Shown: piece after piece, positions 46,501 through 53,250 of the stretch
Layout of the letters: each line of letters starts with the position of its first letter
Position numbering within the stretch: the first letter of the stretch is position 1
NCBI GenBank assembly: GCA_046731855.1
Contig: JBKPLX010000112.1
Location: 1 to 55,766 of the forward strand
Reading direction: 5' to 3'
Source of the DNA: Udaeobacter sp046731855
GTDB taxonomy: Bacteria > Verrucomicrobiota > Verrucomicrobiia > Chthoniobacterales > UBA10450
Length of the DNA: 55,766 nucleotides
The notes under the pieces: model-generated
Database searches by the model: none
The model's input: only the letters and a program-made list of their open reading frames with translations
What the model was told of the DNA's origin: nothing
Position numbers and translations under genes: made by a program

Positions 46501-47453
46501 CCTTTTGCGACAGCTGTTGTCACTGCGGCAATGTTGCGGACCTGTTCGGTCAGATTGCGCGCCATGAAATTGACGGAGTCCGTGAGGTCCTTCCATGTTC
46601 CCGACACCCCTTCGACGCGAGCTTGTCCTCCGAGGATTCCCTCGGAACCAACTTCGCGGGCTACGCGGGTTACTTCCGATGCAAAGGAACGAAGTTGATC
46701 GACCATCACGTTGATCGTGTCCTTCAACTCGAGAAACTCGCCTTTCACGTCGACCGTGATTTTCTTGGTCAGATCGCCGGTCGCCACTGCCGTGGTTACG
46801 GTCGCGATATTCCGGACCTGATCCGTCAGGTTGCCAGCCATCAGATTGACGTTCTCCGTCAGATCTTTCCACGTGCCTGCAACGCCTTTCACGTTGGCCT
46901 GGCCGCCCAGTTTACCCTCTGTTCCCACTTCTCGAGCAACGCGTGTAACTTCAGATGCAAAGGCGCTGAGCTGGTTAACCATCGTGTTTACAATTTTTGC
47001 AGTCCGCAAAAACTCCCCTTCGAAGGCGCGACCTTCGATCTCGATCGCCATGTTTTGTGATAAATCTCCCCTGGCGACAGCTCCTATGACGCGTGCCATT
47101 TCACTCGTAGGGTGTACCAGGTCCTCAATCAGGTTATTGACCGATCCCATCGCCTCCGCCCACGAACCAGACGCCTCCCCAAGCGATGCTCTCTGTCTGA
47201 TTCTGCCTTCCTTTCCGACCACACGGCTAATGCGCGCCAACTCATTTGTAAGGTGCTCATTGATTCGGATTACATCGTTGAAGGTGTCCGCGATCTTGCC
47301 CGCCACGCCCGTCCAGTCATCCGGCAGGTGCGCGGAAAAATCTCCGCGTTTGAATGCCATCAAGGCTGCGAGCAGTTGCTTGCTATCGAGCTGTTCGCCG
47401 TTAAGACGCGTACCGTTTGGCGGTCGCATTCTGGGAGCAGAGGGCTTTTTCAT
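43557..47453 (-). CDS. Soluble poly-HAMP hybrid histidine kinase (group III-like)
   Basis: A 1298-residue sensor kinase without membrane helices. Residues about 30-740 are a chain of eight HAMP-type units of 92 residues. Six are closely alike (GDLSKKITVDVKGEILELK, EVTRVAREVG, GTWKDLTDSVN). A GAF domain (about 745-900) and a coiled coil follow. The HisKA domain has AMLSHELRTPLTP (His near 933). The ATPase domain has NNAVKFTPEH, DTGLGI and GLGLGLAIS. A receiver domain has EDHEDTNRSL, acceptor Asp near 1213 in LISDLALPDG, and KPIDL. The layout is that of fungal Nik1/Os-1 osmosensor kinases and their bacterial relatives, in which alternating HAMP units pass signals. The partner regulator is not in the window. 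The upstream spacer carries a palindrome at 47541. Confidence 0.93.
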   Translation of the reverse strand: MKKPSAPRMRPPNGTRLNGEQLDSKQLLAALMAFKRGDFSAHLPDDWTGVAGKIADTFNDVIRINEHLTNELARISRVVGKEGRIRQRASLGEASGSWAEAMGSVNNLIEDLVHPTSEMARVIGAVARGDLSQNMAIEIEGRAFEGEFLRTAKIVNTMVNQLSAFASEVTRVAREVGTEGKLGGQANVKGVAGTWKDLTENVNLMAGNLTDQVRNIATVTTAVATGDLTKKITVDVKGEFLELKDTINVMVDQLRSFASEVTRVAREVGSEGILGGQARVEGVSGTWKDLTDSVNFMARNLTEQVRNIAAVTTAVAKGDLSKKITVDVKGEILELKNTINTMVDQLSSFAAEVTRVAREVGTDGKLGGQADVRGVAGTWKDLTESVNSMAGNLTAQVRNIAEVTTAVASGDLSKKITVDVRGEILELKYTINTMVDQLRSFASEVTRVAREVGSEGKLGGQADVRGVAGTWQDLTNNVNTMAGNLTAQVRNIAEVTTAVARGDLSKKVTVDVKGEILELKNTVNTMVDQLNSFASEVTRVAREVGTEGELGGQATVKGVAGTWKDLTDSVNFMARNLTNQVRGIAKVVTAVAKGDLNPKLLVEAKGEIGELADTINNMIDTLATFADQVTTVAREVGVEGKLGGQASVPGAAGTWRDLTDNVNRLAANLTTQLRAIADVATAVTKGDLTRSIQVSAQGEVAAVKDNINEMIRNLKDTTLRTEEQDWLKTNLAKFTRMLQGERDLLTVANLILSELAPVVPAQQGVFYVMDKSGEEPELRLLASYACREHSGLKSCFKLGESLVGQAALEKQRILLTDAPSDYVKVSSALGVARPMNIMVLPILFEGEVKAVMELSSLERFNSTHKAFLDQLTESIGIVLNTIEANTRTENLLKQSQSLATELQNRQEELQKTNLELAEKARSNLAKDQFLAMLSHELRTPLTPVLASALALESEPALPQDIHDSLHMIRRNVELEARLIDDLLDLTRIEQGKVQLNFEVVDAHTLLQSALEICQAEIDRKHLVRSLNLGARKVHLQADPARLQQIFWNLINNAVKFTPEHGQISISTSNDSDGQLRVDITDTGLGIERELLPKIFDAFEQGGRTQLGGLGLGLAISKTLVEAHKGTITAQSAGRNKGSTFTLMFPTSERGETPIARAVSPKVPDRQALRILLVEDHEDTNRSLTNLLRRRGYQVRSALNFQSALGLSAEEEFDVLISDLALPDGTGTDLIQRLQSTRPVLGIALTGFGMEDDIRKGREAGFRHHLVKPIDLNKLDLLIQQSANASIPRTGTPSPLATR
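45330..47000 (-). repeat. Tandem 276-bp repeat coding for HAMP units
   Basis: The segment coding for GTWKDLT recurs at 45488, 45764, 46040, 46316, 46592 and 46868, exactly 276 bases apart each time. Codon choice differs between copies while the protein is kept, so the repeats are old or under selection for protein sequence only. Confidence 0.9.
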
Positions 47454-47540
47454 AAGCAGTTGAAAGGCTGGGTAATCGAGCCTTCAGGAATTCGACGCGC
47501 AAAATCAAAGAATTCATATTCCAGCGTCGTAGTGTAATCG

Positions 47541-47576
47541 TCGTACTAGTGGCGGGAGGTCGTATCCCGCGTACGA
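47541..47576. repeat. Short nested palindrome upstream of the kinase gene
   Basis: Outer arms TCGTAC (47541-47546) and GTACGA (47571-47576) enclose inner arms GCGGGA (47552-47557) and TCCCGC (47565-47570). TAGTG is bulged out on one side. Size and plan match the other REP-like palindromes of the window. Confidence 0.65.
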
Positions 47577-47636
47577 CACGAGAAAGCCGGATTTCCCCCA
47601 GTTCCCAGAGGACGCTCTTCAAAGCACGAGCTGAAG

Positions 47637-48179
47637 CTACACAGGCCTTAGCGCCTTAAGACGGAACCCAAAAAAGACTGCCAGAATACCCAGTACGACC
47701 GCATACCACGCGATAAGCCATATCACCGCGGCGGCGCCAGCGATAGGATTCCACAGAAGCAGTATGGCAAAGACGATGGATGCCAGACCCATAAGGATCA
47801 AAAACCATTCGCCTTTGATCTCCCGGCGCAACTTGATTGCAAACGCAATTTCGGTTGCGCCAATCATGAGCGCCCAAGCCGCGATATAAATGATCAGTGC
47901 CAGCGCGGTTATTTGGGGCGCATGAAATGTGAGGAGTCCGACGATTATCCCCACAATTCCAATGACAATATGCCATCCCCAATCCGGATCAGAAGCACGA
48001 TGCCCGATCGCACCGACAACGCGGAATATGCCGTCGATTAGCACCCATGCTCCAAAAAACAGCACCAGTGTCGCGACGGTGATGCCTGGATACACGAATG
48101 CGATGATTCCAAAGACAATTGCAGCGATACCCCTTATCACCGGGACCCACCAATGACGTTTTAAGGTTTCGATCATCAT
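47637..48179 (-). CDS. HdeD/DUF308 family membrane protein
   Basis: A 180-residue protein with six membrane helices. Typical HdeD phrases are WWVPVIRGIAAIVFGIIAFV, FFGAWVLIDGIFRVVGAI and GLASIVFAILLLWNP. In enterobacteria HdeD takes part in acid resistance at high cell density; most bacterial relatives are uncharacterised, so that role is not assumed. It lies 183 bases upstream of the kinase gene on the same strand. Confidence 0.88.
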   Translation of the reverse strand: MMIETLKRHWWVPVIRGIAAIVFGIIAFVYPGITVATLVLFFGAWVLIDGIFRVVGAIGHRASDPDWGWHIVIGIVGIIVGLLTFHAPQITALALIIYIAAWALMIGATEIAFAIKLRREIKGEWFLILMGLASIVFAILLLWNPIAGAAAVIWLIAWYAVVLGILAVFFGFRLKALRPV

Positions 48180-48244
48180 CGCTTCGTTTTAAGGAGCGGT
48201 CTGAGTGAAGGCAAGCACGATTTGAGAAATGCGCACACCCTCAC

Positions 48245-48301
48245 GGAGCGATTGGCTTGGGTAGCCATCGGCTCGGACACATGCTAGGAAGCCGTCGCTC
48301 C
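48245..48301. repeat. Imperfect palindrome after the hydrolase gene
   Basis: GGAGCGATTGGCTT (48245-48258) and AAGCCGTCGCTCC (48289-48301) are inverse copies with one bulge and a 30-base centre. It lies 4 bases behind the stop of the minus-strand gene at 48306, so it could also help end that transcript. Confidence 0.6.
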
Positions 48302-48305
48302 TCGA

Positions 48306-49061
48306 TTACAATCCGCACTTAGCGCTGGCTTCGGCAATACTGGAACGGCTTCGTAGAAGCGACGCCAAATAGGTATCAACAAAGGGCGCGTTATTAATTC
48401 GCGCTAAATTCTCCGGGTCTTGAAGACGCGAAAAAATGGCATAGGCAATCTTGCTTCGCGTAACGCTTTTCTCGCCATATCCCGACGGCATGTTGCTCGA
48501 CCAGTAACGAACGTACTGGCCGTCCGGACGATTCTCCATGCCGAGGAAAATCGTGGAATGCCCGTGCTCGTTTCTTCCGACTTTCCGCGACCAGAAGATT
48601 TTCATGAAATCGCCGGGTCTTGCTTGATTGAAGTCATCGAAGTTCTGTCCAAGCTGCAGCTCGTGAAAGAGGCGGGCTGTGCCCGGTCCGTTTGCGTTCC
48701 ACCGGCCCCAGATGCCTTCGCCATCGCGTTGATCTCGAATGATCAACCGCTCTAACGTGGAATAATCGAGGCGCAGCTGACCGCGCGCGCGCAAAGCCTC
48801 GATCGTTCTGATGAATACCAGGTAGGTTGCGCCTGAGCAAAAACTCGGTGACGCCTGCGAGGGCAATATGAAAAATTTACCGGACTCGAAGTGCGCCGAA
48901 GATTGGAGACGGATCTTTGCGACGTGCGACACAGAATAGCGGCCGCCTTGCGGCATCTGCCTGATCTGCTCGAGAATCAGACTGTTGTAATCGCCCGCGA
49001 ATGCCGCGGGCGCCGTGAGTCCGAGAATCACAGGAAAAACCCAAGTCGCCAGTCCCTTCAC
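48306..49061 (-). CDS. Secreted protein, possible papain-fold (NlpC/P60-like) hydrolase
   Basis: About 251 residues from the GTG at 49061, which gives a good signal peptide (MKGLATWVFPVILGLTAPAA, cut after AFA). Longer starts at 49118 and 49214 are open, but the extra residues come from a repeat element and would bury the signal peptide. The mature part has PSFCSGATYLVF, with a Cys at the start of a helix. Further on it has PGDFMKIFWSR followed by EHGHSTIFLGM, with a His on a strand. This Cys-then-His order is that of NlpC/P60 and CHAP peptidases acting on peptidoglycan. Family membership is inferred from these motifs only. Confidence 0.6.
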   Translation of the reverse strand: MKGLATWVFPVILGLTAPAAFAGDYNSLILEQIRQMPQGGRYSVSHVAKIRLQSSAHFESGKFFILPSQASPSFCSGATYLVFIRTIEALRARGQLRLDYSTLERLIIRDQRDGEGIWGRWNANGPGTARLFHELQLGQNFDDFNQARPGDFMKIFWSRKVGRNEHGHSTIFLGMENRPDGQYVRYWSSNMPSGYGEKSVTRSKIAYAIFSRLQDPENLARINNAPFVDTYLASLLRSRSSIAEASAKCGL

Positions 49062-49111
49062 GGCGGAATAAGTAATCGTCAAAAGCCGATCTGGCAATGG
49101 CCCATGAGTGT

Positions 49112-49192
49112 TTGTCATTCCGCGCGGAGTCGAGGAACCTCTCCTGTAAGTAGAAGTAATTAGAGATGTCTCGACTTGGCTCGACATGACAA
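49112..49192. repeat. Long imperfect palindromic element (copy 2)
   Basis: TTGTCATTCCGCGCGGAGTC (from 49112) and GACTTGGCTCGACATGACAA (ending 49192) are imperfect inverse copies. The inner pair is AACCTCT and AGAGATG, around about 20 bases. Both ends carry TTGTCAT/ATGACAA. It is related in plan to the element at 30296. Confidence 0.65.
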
Positions 49193-49237
49193 GGGACAGA
49201 ATTGGCTTTGCCAACCGACGTATGCTAAACGGGAGAT

Positions 49238-50059
49238 ATGCTGCGTTTCACAAAAATGGATGGCGCGGGAAACGACTTCATCCTGATCGATAACAGGGCA
49301 GGGGACATCGATCTAGATCGCAGTCAAATCGCGCGGCTTTGTGATCGCCACCGCGGTATCGGAGCGGATGGAGTTTTGTTATTGGAAAATCCATCGGACC
49401 ACGCCGATTTCCGGATGCGCTACTTCAATGCTGATGGAGGAGAAGCGGAAATGTGCGGGAATGGCGCGCGCTGTTTTGCGCGTTTTGCAAACAAGGTGGC
49501 AGGCGCTGCGGGCAAAATTTCCTTTGAGACTCCAGCTGGCGTCATTTCGGCGGAGTTGGCTGGGGATCTCGTCACTCTGCAAATGACCGAGCCGACCGAT
49601 TTGCGGCTGAGCGTTCCCCTTCAAACTGGCGCTGAGAAAAGGATCGTTCATTTCATAAATAGTGGCGTGCCACATGTCGTTGTTCCGGTCGCTCAAGTTG
49701 GCGATGTCGATGTGTCGCGAGAAGGTTCAGCCCTTCGTTATCACGAAATGTTTTCACCAAACGGCGCAAACGTGAACTTCATTGAAAAACGCGGAGCCGA
49801 TAAGATCGCTATCCGCACCTACGAACGAGGGGTGGAAGATGAAACCCTTGCGTGCGGTACTGGCGTGGTCGCGAGCGCGCTCATCTTTGCCGCCACTGAA
49901 AAGGTGAAGGGTCCGATCGGCGTAATTGCACGCGGTGGAGACGAATTGCGGGTCGAATTTGAAAGGATTGATAAGCGGTTTCGCAATGTTACGCTCACCG
50001 GCCCGGCCGAGTTCGTATTTGAAGGCACGATCAAGCTCGACACTAAAGTAATGGAGTAA
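49238..50059 (+). CDS. dapF: Diaminopimelate epimerase
   Basis: A 273-residue cofactor-free racemase turning LL-DAP into meso-DAP for lysine and peptidoglycan. Both catalytic Cys are present: Cys73 in AEMCGNGARCF and Cys206 in LACGTGVVASA. The N-terminus MLRFTKMDGAGNDFILID is canonical. GGGAG lies 3-4 bases before the ATG, a close but usable ribosome-binding site. It heads the run dapF-dapA-dapB-folK-panB. Confidence 0.97.
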   Translation: MLRFTKMDGAGNDFILIDNRAGDIDLDRSQIARLCDRHRGIGADGVLLLENPSDHADFRMRYFNADGGEAEMCGNGARCFARFANKVAGAAGKISFETPAGVISAELAGDLVTLQMTEPTDLRLSVPLQTGAEKRIVHFINSGVPHVVVPVAQVGDVDVSREGSALRYHEMFSPNGANVNFIEKRGADKIAIRTYERGVEDETLACGTGVVASALIFAATEKVKGPIGVIARGGDELRVEFERIDKRFRNVTLTGPAEFVFEGTIKLDTKVME

Positions 50060-50061
50060 CG

Positions 50062-50118
50062 GAGTTATGGAGTGTTGCAACCAATCCATTGCTCTAACGC
50101 CCCAACACTCCCTAACTC
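50062..50118. repeat. Inverted repeat between dapF and dapA
   Basis: GAGTTATGGAGTGTTG (50062-50077) faces CAACACTCCCTAACTC (50103-50118), 15 of 16 bases pairing, around a 25-base loop. It begins 2 bases after the dapF stop. The words ATGGAGTAACGG and GAGTTATGGAG are also tandem near-repeats. It may attenuate or protect the transcript, or be a dispersed element. Confidence 0.6.
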
Positions 50119-50129
50119 TATTCTGAGAA

Positions 50130-51008
50130 ATGTTCCGGGGTACGTTCACGGCTTTAGTCACACCATTTCGCAATGGCGCGATTGACGTTGCCGCTTTCGA
50201 GAAATTGATCGAAAACCAAATCGCCGCCGGAATAAGCGGAATTGTTGCCGTAGGCACCACCGGCGAATCGCCGACGCTGTCACACGAGGAACGCCACGAC
50301 CTCATTCGCCTCGCGACCGCAACTGCGAAAAAACGTTGCCTGGTTCTCGCCGGCACAGGTTCCAACGCCACGCAGCATGCGGTATCCGATACGAAAATGG
50401 CCGAGAAACTGGGCATTGACGGCGCACTTCTCGTCGCACCGTATTACAACAAGCCGAGTCAGGAAGGTTTGTTCCGTCATTTCAAAACGATTGCCGATGC
50501 TACATCGTTACCCATCATGCTCTACAACATTCCCGGCCGATGCGGGGTGGACATTGCGCCCGATACGGTAACGCGCCTGGCTAACGAGTGCAGAAATATT
50601 GTTTCCATCAAGGAAGCGAGTGGGAGTGTCGAGCGTATCAGCGAGTTGCGCGCGCGTTTGCCTGAGTCCTTCACGATTCTAAGCGGTGACGATTCATTAA
50701 CGCTACCGTTCATGTCGGTCGGTGCAGTTGGGGTTGTTAGCGTCGCTTCAAATGTGTTTCCAGCTGAAGTTTGTGCACTCGTCCGAGCTTATGAATGCGG
50801 CGATGCGAAGTTAGCTGCCAATTTGCATCGTAAGATGCTTCCACTTTTCAAGGATCTTTTCATTGAACCGAATCCTGTGCCGGTAAAAACAGTGCTTGGT
50901 TGGCGCGGGGCGATGTCCAGCGAAGTACGTCTGCCGCTATGCGAGATGAGCGAAGCAAATCAAACGCGCTTGCGCAGGACGTTCGAGGAATTTGAGCAGC
51001 AAAAATGA
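50130..51008 (+). CDS. dapA: 4-hydroxy-tetrahydrodipicolinate synthase
   Basis: A 292-residue class I aldolase joining pyruvate and aspartate semialdehyde. The Schiff-base Lys161 lies in IVSIKEASGS, the proton-relay Tyr132 in YNIPGRCGVD, and the pyruvate site reads AVGTTGESPTL. The start MFRGTFTALVTPF is canonical. Its stop overlaps the dapB ATG by 4 bases (ATGA), so both are made together. Confidence 0.97.
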   Translation: MFRGTFTALVTPFRNGAIDVAAFEKLIENQIAAGISGIVAVGTTGESPTLSHEERHDLIRLATATAKKRCLVLAGTGSNATQHAVSDTKMAEKLGIDGALLVAPYYNKPSQEGLFRHFKTIADATSLPIMLYNIPGRCGVDIAPDTVTRLANECRNIVSIKEASGSVERISELRARLPESFTILSGDDSLTLPFMSVGAVGVVSVASNVFPAEVCALVRAYECGDAKLAANLHRKMLPLFKDLFIEPNPVPVKTVLGWRGAMSSEVRLPLCEMSEANQTRLRRTFEEFEQQK

Positions 51009-51712
51009 CTTTCGAGCGTGAAGCCCTCTCGTCTCGCGTTCGCGTGTTGCTCATTGGCGCGGCAGGTCGCATGGGCAAGACCATTGTTGATGTTGCGAAG
51101 GAGGATCCAAAGATCGACATCGCCGCGGGATGCGATCTTGGCGATCCGATCGAGTCGGCCATTCGAAATTGCGATGTGGCTATCGACTTTAGCCAAGCCG
51201 ACGCCATTACTGAAATCTGTTGCGCCGCCTTGGAGCATCGCAAGCCGTTGGTCATTGGAACGACCGGTCAGTCTAAAGAGCAACGTAGAATAATTAACGA
51301 GACGGCGCAGTCGTTGCCGATCGTGTTTGCATCTAACTTCAGCGTTGGAGTTAATGTACTCTTTTGGCTGACGCGTAAGGCAGCCGAAAAGCTCGGCGGT
51401 GATTTTGGCCCTGAGATTGTCGAAACGCATCACGAAATGAAAAAAGATGCGCCCAGCGGCACGGCCAAAACCTTGGCCGCGGTTTTGAAAGCAGCTAAAA
51501 AAACGCAGGCTGAAATTCCGATTCAATCGATCCGTGAAGGCGACATCGTTGGCGAGCATACAGTCATTTTCAACGGACCCGCCGAGCGCCTTGAACTGAC
51601 CCATCGCGCAGCCAGTCGCGAAATTTTTGCGCGAGGCGCCTTGCGCGCAGCGAAATGGATTATGGGAAAGCCGCCGCGGCTCTATAGCATGCAGGACGTC
51701 CTGGGACTGTAG
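51005..51712 (+). CDS. dapB: 4-hydroxy-tetrahydrodipicolinate reductase
   Basis: A 235-residue NAD(P)H-dependent reductase for the step after DapA. The dinucleotide loop is LLIGAAGRMGKTI, the substrate side shows VIGTTGQSKEQ, and the catalytic signature is ETHHEMKKDAPSGTAKTL. Slightly shorter than the Escherichia coli enzyme (273). The first ten residues, MTFEREALSS, may be an extra tail forced by overlap with dapA. A double palindrome follows the stop after 2 bases. Confidence 0.96.
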   Translation: MTFEREALSSRVRVLLIGAAGRMGKTIVDVAKEDPKIDIAAGCDLGDPIESAIRNCDVAIDFSQADAITEICCAALEHRKPLVIGTTGQSKEQRRIINETAQSLPIVFASNFSVGVNVLFWLTRKAAEKLGGDFGPEIVETHHEMKKDAPSGTAKTLAAVLKAAKKTQAEIPIQSIREGDIVGEHTVIFNGPAERLELTHRAASREIFARGALRAAKWIMGKPPRLYSMQDVLGL

Positions 51713-51714
51713 TC

Positions 51715-51762
51715 TGTAGCACGGGTCGCTGACCCCGGCCGCGGTCAACGCCCGCGGCTACA
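51715..51762. repeat. Pair of 24-base TGTAGC units, head to head
   Basis: A 48-base block opens with TGTAGC and closes with GCTACA. The first unit contains the perfect hairpin GGGTC-GCT-GACCC. The second, read on the other strand, has CCGCGG at both ends of GCGTTGA. The block fills the dapB-folK gap almost completely, 2 bases after a stop and 5 bases before an ATG. Confidence 0.75.
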
Positions 51763-51767
51763 TCGAA

Positions 51768-52268
51768 ATGAGAACTGCTGTCGCCCTCGGATCCAATCTC
51801 GGGAATCGGCTCGAGAATTTGCGGGCAGCGCGACGACAAATCATCGGGCTTAAGGAAGTACAACCGCCCATTCTCTCTTCGGGGATTTACGAGACCGAAG
51901 CGATCGATTGCGAACGGGGCGCGTCCAAATTTTTAAACGCAGTTGTTGAATTTGACTATGAAGGCGATTCTGGACAGTTGCTTGAACAGGTCGGTCGAAT
52001 TGAGGAGTCGTTAGGCCGAAAGCGCGATCATCAGAAAAACGTCTCGCGCACAATTGACATCGACCTGCTGTATTACGGCGATCGACGGATCGACAACGAA
52101 CGTCTGCAATTGCCACACCCGCGGATGCACTTGAGAAGATTTGTCCTCCAACCGCTGACTGACATCCGGCCGGATCTGATTTTGCCTAACCAGACAAGAA
52201 CAGTCGCGGATCTGCTCGCGGAAATTGAAGATTATGGCGGCGTGGTTCGGTTGGCGAGCGACTGGTAA
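51768..52268 (+). CDS. folK: 6-hydroxymethyl-dihydropterin pyrophosphokinase
   Basis: A 166-residue folate-pathway kinase. It opens RTAVALGSNLGNRLENLRAA. Further on are the HPPK signature RTIDIDLLYYGDRRID, LPHPRMHLRRFVLQPL and the end motif LILP. The enzyme transfers pyrophosphate from ATP to hydroxymethyl-dihydropterin. No folP or folB is fused or adjacent. No ribosome-binding site is visible in the 5 bases between the palindrome and the ATG, so translation may rely on the hairpin or on coupling. Confidence 0.95.
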   Translation: MRTAVALGSNLGNRLENLRAARRQIIGLKEVQPPILSSGIYETEAIDCERGASKFLNAVVEFDYEGDSGQLLEQVGRIEESLGRKRDHQKNVSRTIDIDLLYYGDRRIDNERLQLPHPRMHLRRFVLQPLTDIRPDLILPNQTRTVADLLAEIEDYGGVVRLASDW

Positions 52269-52365
52269 GCTTGGCCGCATTCAAACGCGACGCGAGGACT
52301 CCGTCGCTCGTCGCTTTTGCGATGGCTTGCGTTCCTACGCCAGCGCGTGATCTTGGGGAAATCCG

Positions 52366-53115
52366 ATGAAAGATTTTCGTCAAATGAAACAACGCGGGCA
52401 AAAGATCACCGCGTTAACGGCTTACGATTATCCGACGGCCCGTTTGCTAGACGAAAGCGGCATCGATATCATCCTGGTGGGCGACTCGTTAGGTATGGTG
52501 GTGCTCGGTTGTCAGGATACGACCGGTGTAACGATGGAGGAAATGCTGCATCACACGCGCGCAGCGGCGCGCGGGGTCAAGCAGTCGTTACTGGTTGCGG
52601 ATATGCCGATCCACACTTACGACACGCCCGAACAAGCAGTGGAGACCGCCAGGAAATTTGTCGATGTTGGCGCACAGGCGGTGAAGCTTGAGGGCGGTGT
52701 GACTCATGCGGCGCAAATCGAAGCGATCACAAAGGCAGGTATCCCGTTCATGGGGCACATCGGCATGCTACCCCAAAGTGTGCGCGAGGAAGGTGGCTAC
52801 AGGATCAAAGGCCGTAATCAGTCTGAAGCAGAAGCGCTGGTCGCCGACGCGCGAGCTGTGGAAAAAGCCGGTGCATTTTCTGTCGTGCTGGAGATTGTGG
52901 TCGCGGAAATTGCAAAGCAGATCACCAGGACAATCGGCATTCCAACCATCGGTATCGGATCAGGCAAGCATTGCGACGGACAAATTCTGGTGACACACGA
53001 TTTGATCGGACTCTTTCCATGGTTCACACCGAAATTTGTTTCGCCTGAGGCGCGAGTGGCCGATGAAATCCGGCGTGCTGCAAGAGCGTTTATCGAACGA
53101 ACGCAGAGTGGTTGA
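52366..53115 (+). CDS. panB: 3-methyl-2-oxobutanoate hydroxymethyltransferase
   Basis: A 249-residue TIM-barrel enzyme of pantothenate synthesis, adding a hydroxymethyl group from methylene-THF to ketoisovalerate. Typical phrases are ALTAYDYPTARLLDESGIDI, LVGDSLGMVVLG, VKLEGG, GHIGMLPQSV and GIGSGKHCDGQILV. The Glu in LEIV fits the catalytic base region. It uses the same folate pool that folK feeds, which may explain their being neighbours. No panC is in the window. Confidence 0.96.
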   Translation: MKDFRQMKQRGQKITALTAYDYPTARLLDESGIDIILVGDSLGMVVLGCQDTTGVTMEEMLHHTRAAARGVKQSLLVADMPIHTYDTPEQAVETARKFVDVGAQAVKLEGGVTHAAQIEAITKAGIPFMGHIGMLPQSVREEGGYRIKGRNQSEAEALVADARAVEKAGAFSVVLEIVVAEIAKQITRTIGIPTIGIGSGKHCDGQILVTHDLIGLFPWFTPKFVSPEARVADEIRRAARAFIERTQSG

Positions 53116-53250
53116 AAAGTTAGAAGCGGATGCGGGAACGCTGGCTTCGACCAAGGTGAGCCCTTACGGCCCTTTTTAACTTTGTAACCTTTTAACAGGG
53201 CGATTGGTGCTTCGTCATTCCAGATGTGATATGTTGCGGGGAAGGTAGCA

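Noticed and set aside
45330..47000. Regular repeats at constant spacing, as in a CRISPR array or satellite
   Set aside because: The period is 276 bases, the frame is open throughout and each unit encodes a HAMP domain.
45363..47537. Several long plus-strand frames opposite the kinase gene
   Set aside because: They are antisense shadows of the repeated HAMP units and show no family features.
47637..48179. Acid-resistance role for the HdeD-family protein
   Set aside because: That role is shown in enterobacteria, and nothing around this gene supports it here.
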